Positions 1-9,397 are shown, numbered from the stretch's first letter. The stretch: 64,000 nt of DNA from Hydrogenivirga caldilitoris (GCF_003664005.1 NZ_RCCJ01000001.1:1364001-1428000); one strand, 5' to 3'. Numbers and translations are program-made. Notes: a model not told the origin generated them from the sequence alone.

Positions 1-944
1 ACGGAACCATGTCAGCCATCGCCGGTGCCGTCAGAGGCGGAGCAAGAGCTTTTTCTGCAACCTCCGGACCGGGACTCCTGAGAGGTCTTGAAGCTATAGT
101 CTCATGGCCAGGACACAGGATACCTGTAGTTCTAGGTGTTATGACGAGGGTTGTTAATGCACCCTTGTCCATACAGCCCGACAACGTGGAAATAGCCTAC
201 CTCCTACACTCTGGACTCGTCGTTCTTCATGCGGAGAACCAGCAGGACGTATTTGACTTCACCCTGGCTGGCTTCCCCATATCGGAAAAGGTTGACGTAT
301 ATCTTCCAGTGGTAGTGGCAACCGAAGGTTTCTTCGTGACTCATGCTAAAGGGTACGTTGAGTTGCCCCCTGAGGACATGAAGCTTCCGCCGAGAGACCC
401 TTACAAGGCTCCTGTTCCTCCAACGGACTGCGAGATACCCCCTGCAAGGATTCAGAGGGATGCTCCCGTCCAGAAGTCAAACTTCATGAGCTATCTGATC
501 CATGCGGTATGGCAGCAGGAGGTCTGGTCAGCTAACAGAAGAGCTATGAAATGGATTTACCACTATCTCGGTGGACCGATAGAGGTTGTCAATCCGGATG
601 CTGAGGTGTTCATAGTCGCCTCCGGATGTGCGGCAGCACAGGGAAGGGAAGCTCAAAGATACGCTGAGCTTGAAGGTTTACCTGTGGGTTTAATAAAAGT
701 TAAAGCTCTCAGGCCTTTCCCTGAGAAGGAGATAAGGGAGGCGCTGAAAAACGCAAAAGCCGTTATAGTTCCCGAGCACAACATAGTTGGATGGCTCGCC
801 AAAGAGGTAAAGGCAGCCATACCTAACGGAGGCATAGTTGTGGACGGACCGAGGGTTTACGGCGGAATGACTCTCCCCGTTGAGCTGATCATGGATGAGG
901 TTTACAAAGCCCTCGGCATTAAGAAGGAAAAAACCTTAGCTTAA
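1..944 (+). CDS. forA: 2-oxoacid:ferredoxin oxidoreductase alpha subunit (5' truncated)
   Basis: This is the C-terminal part of the alpha subunit of a pyruvate- or 2-oxoglutarate:ferredoxin oxidoreductase, which carboxylates acyl-CoA with reduced ferredoxin in the reductive TCA cycle. The frame is open to base 1, and the first visible residues (MSAIAGAVRGGARAFSATSG) are an internal family motif rather than an N-terminus, so about 80-90 residues lie outside the window. The 3' end is intact, and forB follows after 22 bases. In Hydrogenobacter thermophilus the order forDABGE belongs to the 2-oxoglutarate enzyme, while porEDABG has the small subunit first. The A-B-G-E order here therefore favours 2-oxoglutarate (inference). 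Sequence alone does not exclude pyruvate as the substrate. Confidence 0.85.
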   Translation, partial: GTMSAIAGAVRGGARAFSATSGPGLLRGLEAIVSWPGHRIPVVLGVMTRVVNAPLSIQPDNVEIAYLLHSGLVVLHAENQQDVFDFTLAGFPISEKVDVYLPVVVATEGFFVTHAKGYVELPPEDMKLPPRDPYKAPVPPTDCEIPPARIQRDAPVQKSNFMSYLIHAVWQQEVWSANRRAMKWIYHYLGGPIEVVNPDAEVFIVASGCAAAQGREAQRYAELEGLPVGLIKVKALRPFPEKEIREALKNAKAVIVPEHNIVGWLAKEVKAAIPNGGIVVDGPRVYGGMTLPVELIMDEVYKALGIKKEKTLA

Positions 945-966
945 ATTAAATGATAGGAGGTGCATC

Positions 967-1848
967 ATGGGACTTGAGTACGTAAAGATATCACCAGGAT
1001 TTGAGAAATACATGCCCAGGGACTACGTTGACCTGGTCCAGTTCGGGCAGTTTGGGAAGCAGATAGACGTTATGCAGATGGGGCAGTTCAAAGAGCTCGT
1101 AGAAGAGCACCCCATGTGTGCAGGATGCTACATGGCTTACTTCATAAGGGTGTTTTACGCAGCCCTGCCAAACCCTGAAGACACAATAGTCTTGGGAACG
1201 GCTGGATGTGCAAGATTAGCCCTTTCACAGGCTGCAGTTCCTTTCATATATGGAAACTACGGAGATACGAACGCTGTCGCTTCTGGTCTGAAAAGGGCAC
1301 TCTCCATAAGGTTCCCCGATAAGGTAAAGGACGTTGTAGTGATGGCAGGTGACGGTGGTCTGATGGACATAGGCTTCGGTATGACCATGCACTCCTGGTT
1401 CAGAAGGGAGAAGTTCACCACCATTATGGTGGACAACGAAGTGTACGGAAACACCGGAGGACAAGAGAGCGGAATGTCCCCCAAGGGGATACAGCTCAAG
1501 ATGGCACCCACCGGGAAGAAGTTTGACAAGATAAACGCTGTTGAACTCGCTCAGGTTGCTGGGTGTGTTTACGTTGCAAAGATATCACCAACCAACCCCA
1601 AGAGGATAGCAAAGACGATAAAGAGAGCCATACTCGCTGCAAGGGAGTTTGGTCCTACCTTCATTCACGCCTACACTTCCTGTAACATTGAATACTCAAT
1701 ACCCACCAGAGAAGTTCTTGCAGATGCAAGGAACAGAGAAAAGCAGGACTTCAAGTTCTACGAATGGATGACCGACGAGGTTAAGGAGTACCTTGAAGAG
1801 ATAGAGAGGAAGGAGAAGGAAAAGGCAAAGGAGGAGGTAGGTCAATGA
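967..1848 (+). CDS. forB: 2-oxoacid:ferredoxin oxidoreductase beta subunit (TPP-binding)
   Basis: The beta subunit carries thiamine diphosphate and the proximal [4Fe-4S] cluster. The TPP/Mg motif is visible as GDGGLMDIG followed by VDNEVYGNTGGQ. Early cysteines (HPMCAGCYMAYF) fit the cluster ligands. At 293 residues it has the normal family length. A strong ribosome-binding site (AGGAGG at 956-961) precedes ATG 967. The C-terminus is a run of Glu/Lys typical of thermophiles. It overlaps the gamma gene by 4 bases, so the two are translationally coupled. Confidence 0.93.
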   Translation: MGLEYVKISPGFEKYMPRDYVDLVQFGQFGKQIDVMQMGQFKELVEEHPMCAGCYMAYFIRVFYAALPNPEDTIVLGTAGCARLALSQAAVPFIYGNYGDTNAVASGLKRALSIRFPDKVKDVVVMAGDGGLMDIGFGMTMHSWFRREKFTTIMVDNEVYGNTGGQESGMSPKGIQLKMAPTGKKFDKINAVELAQVAGCVYVAKISPTNPKRIAKTIKRAILAAREFGPTFIHAYTSCNIEYSIPTREVLADARNREKQDFKFYEWMTDEVKEYLEEIERKEKEKAKEEVGQ

Positions 1849-2534
1849 AAAGGTATAACATAAGGATAGCAGGTGTCGGTGGGCAGGGGGTCGTTACCTC
1901 CGCCCACATCCTTGGTAACGCTATGTCTGCGGCAGGTAAGTACGCATCGTTAGTTCCCTTCTTCGGTTCTGAAAAGAGGATGGCTCCCGTTGAGGCATAC
2001 GTGAGAGCTTCAGACCAGCCGATATATGAGGTCGGTGAGGTTGTTTATCCAAACGTAATAATGATTTACCACCCTCAGGTCATCACCCACGGTAAGTCTT
2101 ACACCATGCCCTTTTACACGGGGCTGAAGCCCAACGGTATGGTGATAATCAATACAGATGTAGATATAATTCCCGAGGAGGACAAGCAGGTTCTTGAAGA
2201 ACTGAATGCGAAGATATTCATGATACCTGCAACCCAGATAGCCAGAGATATAGCCGGAACAGAGCTGGCTACCAATATGGCTATGATTGGACTCTTCTTT
2301 GGAATAACCAAACTCGTCAGCTTAGAGCATATAGAGAAGGCTCTCGTGGAAAGGTTCCTTGGGGGAACCTTTGTGGCCTCAGGTGGAACAACAGCCCTTG
2401 ATAGCGCCATAGAGAAGAAGTTTAAGAAGAAGCAGGAGCTTCTATCAAAGAATATGGACGTTATAAAGTACACGATAAAGTTGGCAGAGGAAAACAAGTG
2501 GGTGGAGGAGGAAGAGGAGAAAGTAGCTACCTGA
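1845..2534 (+). CDS. forG: 2-oxoacid:ferredoxin oxidoreductase gamma subunit
   Basis: The gamma subunit of the multi-subunit 2-oxoacid oxidoreductase contributes to the CoA/substrate pocket. The protein opens with RIAGVGGQGVVTSAHILG, the Gly-rich start of the POR gamma domain, and keeps TELATNMAMIGLFFG further on. It has 229 residues, slightly longer than the usual 180-200 because of a charged C-terminal tail ending in Glu-rich sequence. It starts inside the end of forB and is followed 11 bases later by the small ferredoxin subunit gene. Confidence 0.92.
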   Translation: MKRYNIRIAGVGGQGVVTSAHILGNAMSAAGKYASLVPFFGSEKRMAPVEAYVRASDQPIYEVGEVVYPNVIMIYHPQVITHGKSYTMPFYTGLKPNGMVIINTDVDIIPEEDKQVLEELNAKIFMIPATQIARDIAGTELATNMAMIGLFFGITKLVSLEHIEKALVERFLGGTFVASGGTTALDSAIEKKFKKKQELLSKNMDVIKYTIKLAEENKWVEEEEEKVAT

Positions 2535-2545
2535 GGAGGTTATGA

Positions 2546-2770
2546 ATGTATTTTGTGGCTGAAGTAAATGAAAAGGAGTGCGCAAAGTACAACTGTAAAC
2601 AGTGCGTCCTGTTCTGCCCTGAGCCTAACTGCCTGAACTACAAGGAAAGCGACCATACCGCTTGGGTCTGGTCTGACAGGTGCAAAGGTTGTGAGATATG
2701 TGTCTACGTGTGCTCTGACCTGCTTAAAAGGCACTGTATTGAAATGGTTATGGTAAAAACAGGAGACTGA
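2546..2770 (+). CDS. forE: 2-oxoacid:ferredoxin oxidoreductase small ferredoxin-like subunit
   Basis: A 74-residue Cys-rich protein. Cysteines are grouped as C-x4-C-x2-C-x3-C (residues about 12-24) and later C-x2-C-x3-C-x3-C, a degenerate two-cluster ferredoxin pattern. It is taken as the fifth (epsilon) subunit known from Hydrogenobacter oxidoreductases and probably passes electrons between ferredoxin and the core enzyme. The start is ATG 2546 with GAGGAGGT at 2533-2540; the nearer ATG at 2542 reaches a stop after six codons. Last gene of the operon: a perfect hairpin follows the stop. Confidence 0.85.
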   Translation: MYFVAEVNEKECAKYNCKQCVLFCPEPNCLNYKESDHTAWVWSDRCKGCEICVYVCSDLLKRHCIEMVMVKTGD

Positions 2771-2773
2771 CCT

Positions 2774-2800
2774 AAACCCGCCGTACGGCGGGTTTCTTAT
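2774..2800 (+). terminator. Rho-independent terminator of the for operon
   Basis: A perfect stem AAACCCGCCG / CGGCGGGTTT at 2774-2795 with a TA loop, followed by a T-rich stretch. It begins 3 bases after the forE stop codon. Confidence 0.9.
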
Positions 2801-2803
2801 CCC

Positions 2804-2862
2804 TTTACAAAAACAGTGGTCGTAGTCTAACATATTAGCCAAAAGCTAACCGGAGGTATAGT
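2804..2862 (+). promoter_or_regulatory. Probable promoter and leader of the COG0523-dab operon
   Basis: A sigma-70-like -35 (TTTACA, 2804-2809) lies 18 bases from a weak -10 (TAACAT, 2828-2833). The leader holds a small inverted repeat TTAGC-CAAAA-GCTAA (2835-2849) and a GGAGGT ribosome-binding site just before ATG 2863. The inverted repeat could be an operator or simply a weak hairpin. This is the only clear promoter-sized gap before dabBA. Confidence 0.4.
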
Positions 2863-3171
2863 ATGGACAGAGAAGTGAAGGAAAAGTTTGAAAGGCTTGC
2901 TCAGGAGCTTAAAGACCTAATGGCAAATCCAGACATTGACATTGAGGTCTGCTTCAAGGACATTGAAATGGGTGATAGCTGTGACATTGACAAAAAAATA
3001 CCCTACGTGAAGGTCAAGTATATTACCGAAGAACACGACGTTCATGAGAAGGACATTGAAATAGCTGAGGATAACTGGAGTAAGAGCGTTGAAGAGCTTA
3101 AGGAGTACGTGACCTTCATGATAGAGCAGTTTATGGAGGAGATAGACAGCGTTGAATACGGCGGTGAGTGA
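2863..3171 (+). CDS. Small acidic protein of unknown function
   Basis: 102 residues, strongly acidic, mostly predicted helix, with two cysteines (VCFKDIEMGDSCDID, residues about 29-43). No membrane segment or signal peptide. I do not recognise a family. It begins with a good ribosome-binding site (CGGAGG) and its stop overlaps the start of the COG0523 GTPase gene by one base (TGATG), so the two are coupled. Being first in the transcript that probably includes dabB-dabA-PII, it may take part in metal handling or regulation of that system (inference from position only). Confidence 0.7.
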   Translation: MDREVKEKFERLAQELKDLMANPDIDIEVCFKDIEMGDSCDIDKKIPYVKVKYITEEHDVHEKDIEIAEDNWSKSVEELKEYVTFMIEQFMEEIDSVEYGGE

Positions 3172-4082
3172 TGACCCCCGCCTACGTTATAACCGGCTTT
3201 CTTGGGAGTGGGAAGACAACCCTTCTCCTAAACTCGGCAAAGGAGTATTTCAGAGATAAGAAGGTAGCGGTCATAGTGAACGAGTTCGGCGAGGTGGGGG
3301 TAGATGGAAAGGTTCTTCAGAACGCCTATTCCAAGGTTATGGAGCTTCCGGAGGGTTGTATCTGTTGCACCTTGCACGCAGAATTTGAAAAGGGGCTTGC
3401 ACAGATAAGAGCCGATTACAACCCAGAAGTCCTCTTTGTGGAAACCTCTGGAGCCTCAGAACCTTTTCCTGTAATGATGAGCCTTCAGAACTTAGGCTGT
3501 TCAATAGAAGCAGTTATCTGCGTGGTGGACTCTAAAAACTTCCATAAGTACAGAGAAAACCCCACAGCCCTGCACCAGATAGGAAGCTCCAACGTCATAG
3601 TTCTAAACAAAGCAGACCTGGTGGACGAGGAAGAGTTAAAAAACCTTGAAGGTGAAATAAGAGACCTGTGGGAAAGATACAAGCTAAAAAACCTCTTTAC
3701 AGGAGAGGAAATTTTCAAGAGGGTTGCTGTTTACAGAGCTGTTTACGGAAAGGTTCCTCCAGAGGTATTCAGCGGTTCTTATACTATGAAGGAACTCATT
3801 GATATTCCCTCTCATGCCCATGAGCTCAAACTCTCTCAGGAGGTCCTCCTGCTTGAGGAACCTGTGAATTATGAAGAGCTGGAGAAGTTTATAAACTCCC
3901 TCCCTGAAACCATAGTCAGGGCAAAGGGTATAGTGAGGCTTGAACATAGTCCAAACCCTGTTCTTGTGAACTATTCCTTCGGACTCTTTGAGATAGGTAC
4001 AGAGGTGCCAGACTTCAGGGGGCGCTCCTTTTTAATTCTAATAGGTGAACCTGGTCATAAAAAGGTAGAGTTGAATCTGTAA
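3171..4082 (+). CDS. COG0523 (CobW/P47K/ZNG1-type) GTPase metallochaperone
   Basis: A G3E-family GTPase that inserts metal, usually zinc or cobalt, into client proteins. Visible motifs: P-loop GFLGSGKTTLLL near residue 10, the metal-binding GCICC (CxCC), and NKADLV (the NKxD guanine-specificity motif). The C-terminal CobW_C-like part is present, total about 303 residues. ATG 3171 overlaps the preceding stop; a GTG one codon upstream is possible. The dabB start lies only 27 bases downstream. DabA is a zinc protein resembling a beta-carbonic anhydrase, so a role in loading zinc into DabA is plausible (inference). Confidence 0.85.
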   Translation: MTPAYVITGFLGSGKTTLLLNSAKEYFRDKKVAVIVNEFGEVGVDGKVLQNAYSKVMELPEGCICCTLHAEFEKGLAQIRADYNPEVLFVETSGASEPFPVMMSLQNLGCSIEAVICVVDSKNFHKYRENPTALHQIGSSNVIVLNKADLVDEEELKNLEGEIRDLWERYKLKNLFTGEEIFKRVAVYRAVYGKVPPEVFSGSYTMKELIDIPSHAHELKLSQEVLLLEEPVNYEELEKFINSLPETIVRAKGIVRLEHSPNPVLVNYSFGLFEIGTEVPDFRGRSFLILIGEPGHKKVELNL

Positions 4083-4109
4083 AATATTGCGAGACAAGAA
4101 GGCTGAATC

Positions 4110-6386
4110 ATGGAAAGGTTGGTTCTTGTAACGGTTCTGCTGCCTTTAGTATCTGCCCTTGTAGTTCTGCTCGTAAAAAGCGAGCGGCTCTTTCCTAAGA
4201 TAAGTACGAACCTTACACTGCTCAACTTTCTCTTGAGCCTTACACTTCTTATCTTTGGAAGGGGAGAGAGTCTTAAAGCAGGTTCTTTAGAACTGTACAC
4301 TGACAACCTCGGGCTTCTACTTTCAACTTACATACTCCTTGTTAGTCTTGTGGTTCACAAGTTCTCAGAGAAGTATATGGCTGATGAAGAGGGTTACAGA
4401 AGATTCTACTTCCTCTTAGACCTTATGACCGGCTCTCTCGTGCTTCTGGTTCTATCTGCCAACCTTCTGGTCTTTGCACTTTGCTGGCATCTTATGGGTT
4501 TTATACTTTACTACCTCCTGAGTCAGAACTTAAAACGCAAAGAAGCGGTCAGATATGCAAACCTTACCTTCTTTACCCACAGGCTTGCCGACGTACCACT
4601 TCTGTTTGCTCTCTTCCTACTTTACAGAGAGTTTGGAACCTTCAGCATGACTGAGATATTTGGAAAAGCTCTTGAAAACGGCTCGGAGGTGCTTCCCTTA
4701 GTCACCTTGCTCCTTACCTTGAGCGGAATGCTCAAGTCAGCCCAATTCCTGTTCCACCACTGGATAGTTTATACAATGGAAGGACCCACACCGGTCTCAG
4801 CACTGATGCATGCGGGCATAGTGAATGCAGGAGCCTTTCTTGTGAACAGGTTCGCACCCCTGTATACCCATGACAAGCTTGGTCTTCAGCTTGCATTCAT
4901 AGCAGGTTCAATAACCGCAATAGTGGGTTCAGTTCTCATGCTCCTCCAGAGCGATATAAAGAAATCCCTTGGCTACTCAACGGTAGGTCAGATGGGTTAC
5001 ATGGTTATGGAGCTGGGGGTGGGAGCTTTTGCCCTGGCAGTCTATCATATGATGGCTCACGGTATATTCAAGGCTACCCTTTTTCTATACTCAGGAAACG
5101 TCATACACACGGCAAGACATGACCCCAACATACCTGAGGATGAGGTATATACAGCCTTGAAAAGAAGGACAGAGATAACTCGGGCTATACCATGGGTAGT
5201 TTACGGAGTACTTACGATAGCGATACCTCTCTTTCTCGTTTTCTTCTCCCACTACATAATTGAGGAGAGGCTTTTAGAATACAAGACATCCCTTGTTCTT
5301 CTATTCTTCGGGTGGGTAACGGCAGCTCAGGTACTGATAAGCGTCTTTAAGCTCGGTAGGGAGAGACCTCTACTTACAGCTTTGATGGCTGTCCTGTCAT
5401 TGACTGTAGTCCTGATGGGTTACGTTATAGTAGGTCACAGCCTACAGAAGTTCCTCTATCCCCAGGAGAGGTTAGTGGAGAGGATATATGAGGTTGCCTT
5501 CGCCTCTTGGGAGATATTCCTCTTTGAGGTCATATTCATGGTTCTAGTAATAGGTGTTGGCTGGTTCTTCATATACAACGCAAGCAGAGAAAGATATCTA
5601 CCCCTGTATATAAACCTTTACACCCATTTTTCAAGGGAGCTCTACATCCATGATATCTATGACATACTGAAAGCGCTATTTCTAAGGTTTGCTTCCCTTA
5701 CATCAAGGTTCTCATTCTTACCGGCGGCAGGTGGCTCTGCCCTTTTCTTCCTTGGAACTCCCTCTGAGAGGGATATTATGTTACTGATATTAGCCCTGTT
5801 TATACCCCTCTTTCCTCTCAGCCTCCTAACTTCAAGAGTCCTTTACAGGTTTGGTTTGCCCATTTATTTACTATTCCCACTTGCGGGATACGCTCTTATG
5901 CAGTTTTACGAACCTCCACAGTTTGCAGAGCTCATAGCCACCTTCACTTTCCTGTTTCATTCTCTCAGAATGTTTACAGTTAGGAACTTCAAGGCGGTTG
6001 GAGCGGAGCTCTACTGCTCCCTAATGCCTGTCTTGTATATCTCTGAAAGCATTTACCTCCTCCTGGCAGCGCTTCTGCCATTGGCGGTTAGACTCCTTGG
6101 AGTGTTTCTTGAGAGGGAGTTCGGAACTGGAGAGATAACTTATCTGAAGGGTCTTGTAGCTAAGATGCCCCTTTTCTCCTTCCTCCTCTCTCTCTTTATA
6201 TTACTGTCTTATTCGGTTACCCTCCCTGTTATGACTTCTCTTGATGGGGTAACCCTACTCCTATTTATCGCAGGCTCCTTCTTCCTCAGCCTTGCCCTGC
6301 TTACAAATGCGGCTAAGGTTCTCTGGGGTGAACCCGATGGTAGGTTCGTGTATAGGGACCTCCTTGGAGGTGGTAGATGGACTTAG
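4110..6386 (+). CDS. dabB: DabB: NuoL/MrpA-like membrane subunit of the inorganic carbon pump (extended)
   Basis: A polytopic membrane protein of the complex-I NuoL/Mrp antiporter family. It keeps the proton-channel block HHWIVYTMEGPTPVSALMHAG followed by LQSDIKKSLGYSTVGQMGYM. The next gene encodes DabA, so this is the ion-translocating DabB partner of the DAB (DABs accumulate bicarbonate) system rather than a complex I subunit. At 758 residues it is much longer than typical DabB (about 500-550). The last 220 residues or so add several hydrophobic segments. No strong ribosome-binding site is seen before ATG 4110. The gene overlaps dabA by 10 bases. Confidence 0.88.
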   Translation: MERLVLVTVLLPLVSALVVLLVKSERLFPKISTNLTLLNFLLSLTLLIFGRGESLKAGSLELYTDNLGLLLSTYILLVSLVVHKFSEKYMADEEGYRRFYFLLDLMTGSLVLLVLSANLLVFALCWHLMGFILYYLLSQNLKRKEAVRYANLTFFTHRLADVPLLFALFLLYREFGTFSMTEIFGKALENGSEVLPLVTLLLTLSGMLKSAQFLFHHWIVYTMEGPTPVSALMHAGIVNAGAFLVNRFAPLYTHDKLGLQLAFIAGSITAIVGSVLMLLQSDIKKSLGYSTVGQMGYMVMELGVGAFALAVYHMMAHGIFKATLFLYSGNVIHTARHDPNIPEDEVYTALKRRTEITRAIPWVVYGVLTIAIPLFLVFFSHYIIEERLLEYKTSLVLLFFGWVTAAQVLISVFKLGRERPLLTALMAVLSLTVVLMGYVIVGHSLQKFLYPQERLVERIYEVAFASWEIFLFEVIFMVLVIGVGWFFIYNASRERYLPLYINLYTHFSRELYIHDIYDILKALFLRFASLTSRFSFLPAAGGSALFFLGTPSERDIMLLILALFIPLFPLSLLTSRVLYRFGLPIYLLFPLAGYALMQFYEPPQFAELIATFTFLFHSLRMFTVRNFKAVGAELYCSLMPVLYISESIYLLLAALLPLAVRLLGVFLEREFGTGEITYLKGLVAKMPLFSFLLSLFILLSYSVTLPVMTSLDGVTLLLFIAGSFFLSLALLTNAAKVLWGEPDGRFVYRDLLGGGRWT

Positions 6387-9300
6387 GAAGGAAGCTCTGG
6401 ATAAGGTCTCTCGTAAACGTTTCAGCCGAGCCCATACCCTACTTTTGGCCTATGAGAACTTTCGTTCACCATAACCCCTTGCATGAGCTTGAAGAGCTCT
6501 CTTTCTGGGAGGCGGTAAGAGAAGGGGAGAGGATATTCGGAGGAAGGGGTTTTCTGAGCAGGGAGGGGTATCAATACCTTATGGAGAGGGGGAGGATAAG
6601 GGAGGAGTACCTCAGAAACAGGGTGGTAGAGTTCCTTGAAGAGGAAAACCTCCATATATCCGGGCTGGATACAGCAGAGTTGGTGGTAAGGTTAATAACG
6701 GATAGAAGAAATTTAAATCCGAGGGTAAACAGAATCAGGAAGGATATACCGGAGGACTTGGTTGAGTTCGTCTTAGGGGAGTTCAGGGAAGACCCGGCAG
6801 AGGAGATGGAGACGTTGTTCACGTCCGTTGGAAAAGAACGTACCCTTTATGAAGCGATAGATGAGCTGACTGGTTCTGACCTATCCTCCGTAATAGATGA
6901 CCTTGTGGCGAGGAGCATGATAGGGTTCCTGGACGAGGGTCAGGCGGCTGTTGCTATGCCCAGGAGGGAACTTGGACTTTTCAGGGCATGGAAGGAGCTT
7001 GCAAAACACAACGTAAGGTTTCTCTTGAGAGCCGGCTTTGGGTTCTGGAAGCTGGTTCAGAAGTTTGAGGAACCTGAAGAGGCTATAGAATATGTACTCC
7101 AGGACCTCAACATACCCGAATACCTGTGGAGTGATTACATAACGAGGGAACTTTCCCGTCTTAAGGGGATAGTTGGGTTCTTGAGGTGGAGACAACACAA
7201 CAGGGACTACTTCTGGCAGAAAAAGTATCCCGCAGACGTTGTAGATTATGCTGCTGTAAGACTCATTATAGTCAGGGCGGTTCTGAGCTTCAGAGCGAGA
7301 AGCATACCCTTCGGAGCCGATTATAGGTGCCTGGAAAAGCTCCTCAGGGAGGATAGGAAGAGAGCTTACCTTATGAGAGAGTACTTTAGCGGAAGGGCGG
7401 TTCCCCGCTACGCCGAAAAACTCCCCGAATACTTTAAAAATCCAGAGAGTATAATTGAGGAATATTTGAGAGAGAAAGCCCTCTGGAATGCTAAGGTTTT
7501 CCTGTCTTTCCTGTACGAGTGGCTCTCCCTCTCAGGTATAGGGCTTGAGGACATAGGTCATTCCGAAGTTCTGGGGCTCGTGAAACTCCACAGAAGGCTT
7601 CAAGAGAAGGAAGGTGTTATATGGCTCAAGGCTATGGAGGATACACTCCTTGAGTCCCTGGTATCCGGTATGAAACCTGTACGTAGAGAAGAGGATAAAG
7701 TTGCCCAAGCTCTATTCTGTATAGACGTTAGGTCGGAGAGGTTCAGGAGAAACCTTGAAGCCCTGGGAGGGTATGAAACACACGGTATAGCCGGCTTTTT
7801 CGGAGTTCCCATGGCTTTCGTTGAGTTAGAGAAGGGGCACGAGGAGTTTCTTTGCCCTGTAATCCTGAGACCGGGGAACGTTGTCCTTGAGCTTCCCGTC
7901 AGGAGGGAGAGCTCCACCTCACCAAAGGGAGCTGTAGAGGAGATATTCCATGACCTGAAGGAGAACGTCCTTACTCCATTCGTTACAGTTGAAGCCATAG
8001 GTTTTCTCTTCGGTTTTGACTTTATAGGTAAGACTTTCCTGCCCACAGTCTATTCACGGGCGAGGGAGAAGGTTCTGGAGCGGAAACCTCCCACCCGTTT
8101 GCTTCTGGAGAAGCTTGGTGATGAGGAGATAGAGCATGTTGTGAAGTCTGTTCTTGGAGCTATCGTTAGAGTAGCCCTTGACAGGGAGTTAGGAATAAAA
8201 GCTGACGTGAGGACAACCGAAGAGGTTTTGGAAACCATCCTTGAGGGTAAGGAGCTCTGTGAAAGCCTTCCTGTGAGTGAAGAGAGGCAGAGGGAGTTCT
8301 TCAAGAAGCTCAGAACAGATTACAGGGTGGACAGAGGGTCTGCAAGCCTCATAAGGGAGAAACTCAAGCACGTAGGTTTCTCTCTGGAGGAGCAGGCTGC
8401 TCTGATAGCTGTTGCTCTGAAGTCAATAGGTCTGGTTAAAGACTTTGCTCCTATAGTCCTGGTTCTGGGACACGGCAGCAGGTCTGAAAACAACCCTTAC
8501 GAATCCGCCCTGGACTGCGGAGCCTGCGGTGGGGCTTCGGGAACCCATAACGCCCGGGCTTTCTGTGTAATGGCGAACAATCCAAAGGTAAGAACCATAC
8601 TCAGGGAGAGGTTTGGCATAGATATACCAGAGAGCACCTACTTCGTTCCAGGGTTGCACAACACCACAACGGATGAGATTAAACTCTATGACCTTGAACT
8701 TCTACCTCCCAAGCTTTTACCCCTCTTGGAGAGGATAGAGGAGGACCTCAGGAGAGCCGGGGAGACCACAGCCCTGGAGAGAGCCAAGGAACTCGGTGTG
8801 GGGCAGGTCTATAGAAAGGTGGTGGAGAACGCCTATGACTGGTCCCAGGTCCGCCCCGAGTGGGGACTCTCGGGCAACTACGCCTTTATAATCGGAAGGA
8901 GGGAGCTTACCGCCGGTATGAATCTGGGTGGAAAGGTGTTCCTCCACTCCTACGATTACAAGGTGGACCCAAAAGGTTTCCTCCTGGAGAACATACTTTC
9001 GGGACCTCTGGTGGTAGGACAGTGGATAAACATGGAGCACTACTTTTCCACGACGGACAACGAAGTCTACGGGAGCGGTAGTAAAGTCTATCATAACGTT
9101 GCAGGAAGGATAGGAGTGATGACCGGAAATCTGAGCGACCTCAGGACGGGACTCCCGGCTCAGACAGTCTTGAAAAAGGGAAAACCCTTCCACACCCCCG
9201 TGAGGTTGATAGCTCTGATTGAAGCACCCTTGGAGTTTGTGAAGAAGGTGGTGGGCAGAGTCCACAAGATAAGGGAACTGGTCCATAAAGAATGGATAAA

Positions 9301-9397
9301 CATGGTAGTTCTTGACCCGGAGAGGAATACCTTTTACAGGTTTATGGATGGAGATTGGGTTGAGATAAAGAGCATATCCGAGGAGGTAAAAACATGA
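6377..9397 (+). CDS. dabA: DabA: beta-carbonic-anhydrase-like subunit of the inorganic carbon pump (DUF2309/UPF0753)
   Basis: The cytoplasmic partner of DabB, thought to hydrate CO2 in one direction, driven by the cation gradient, to trap bicarbonate. The N-terminal YFWPMRTFVHHNPLHELE is the DUF2309 signature. The zinc/active-site set characterised in Halothiobacillus DabA (Cys, Asp, His, Cys) is present: C448 and D450 in FCIDVRSERF, H699 in LGHGSRSENNP and C714 in DCGACGG. The 15-residue His-to-Cys distance matches the characterised protein. At 1006 residues it is longer than the roughly 830 of proteobacterial DabA. It overlaps dabB by 10 bases and the PII-like gene by 4 bases, so the three are coupled. 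Confidence 0.93.
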   Translation: MDLGRKLWIRSLVNVSAEPIPYFWPMRTFVHHNPLHELEELSFWEAVREGERIFGGRGFLSREGYQYLMERGRIREEYLRNRVVEFLEEENLHISGLDTAELVVRLITDRRNLNPRVNRIRKDIPEDLVEFVLGEFREDPAEEMETLFTSVGKERTLYEAIDELTGSDLSSVIDDLVARSMIGFLDEGQAAVAMPRRELGLFRAWKELAKHNVRFLLRAGFGFWKLVQKFEEPEEAIEYVLQDLNIPEYLWSDYITRELSRLKGIVGFLRWRQHNRDYFWQKKYPADVVDYAAVRLIIVRAVLSFRARSIPFGADYRCLEKLLREDRKRAYLMREYFSGRAVPRYAEKLPEYFKNPESIIEEYLREKALWNAKVFLSFLYEWLSLSGIGLEDIGHSEVLGLVKLHRRLQEKEGVIWLKAMEDTLLESLVSGMKPVRREEDKVAQALFCIDVRSERFRRNLEALGGYETHGIAGFFGVPMAFVELEKGHEEFLCPVILRPGNVVLELPVRRESSTSPKGAVEEIFHDLKENVLTPFVTVEAIGFLFGFDFIGKTFLPTVYSRAREKVLERKPPTRLLLEKLGDEEIEHVVKSVLGAIVRVALDRELGIKADVRTTEEVLETILEGKELCESLPVSEERQREFFKKLRTDYRVDRGSASLIREKLKHVGFSLEEQAALIAVALKSIGLVKDFAPIVLVLGHGSRSENNPYESALDCGACGGASGTHNARAFCVMANNPKVRTILRERFGIDIPESTYFVPGLHNTTTDEIKLYDLELLPPKLLPLLERIEEDLRRAGETTALERAKELGVGQVYRKVVENAYDWSQVRPEWGLSGNYAFIIGRRELTAGMNLGGKVFLHSYDYKVDPKGFLLENILSGPLVVGQWINMEHYFSTTDNEVYGSGSKVYHNVAGRIGVMTGNLSDLRTGLPAQTVLKKGKPFHTPVRLIALIEAPLEFVKKVVGRVHKIRELVHKEWINMVVLDPERNTFYRFMDGDWVEIKSISEEVKT

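Noticed and set aside
4110-6386. Complex I NuoL subunit or Mrp antiporter subunit
   Set aside because: No other nuo or mrp genes are nearby and the next overlapping gene is DabA.
8717-9286. A 189-codon open frame antisense to dabA, and similar ones at 33469-34056 (195 codons) and 31522-32013 (163 codons)
   Set aside because: They lie opposite well-supported genes (dabA, acs, symporter), and their translations are low-complexity, His/Tyr/Pro-rich and without domains. They are shadows of codon usage.
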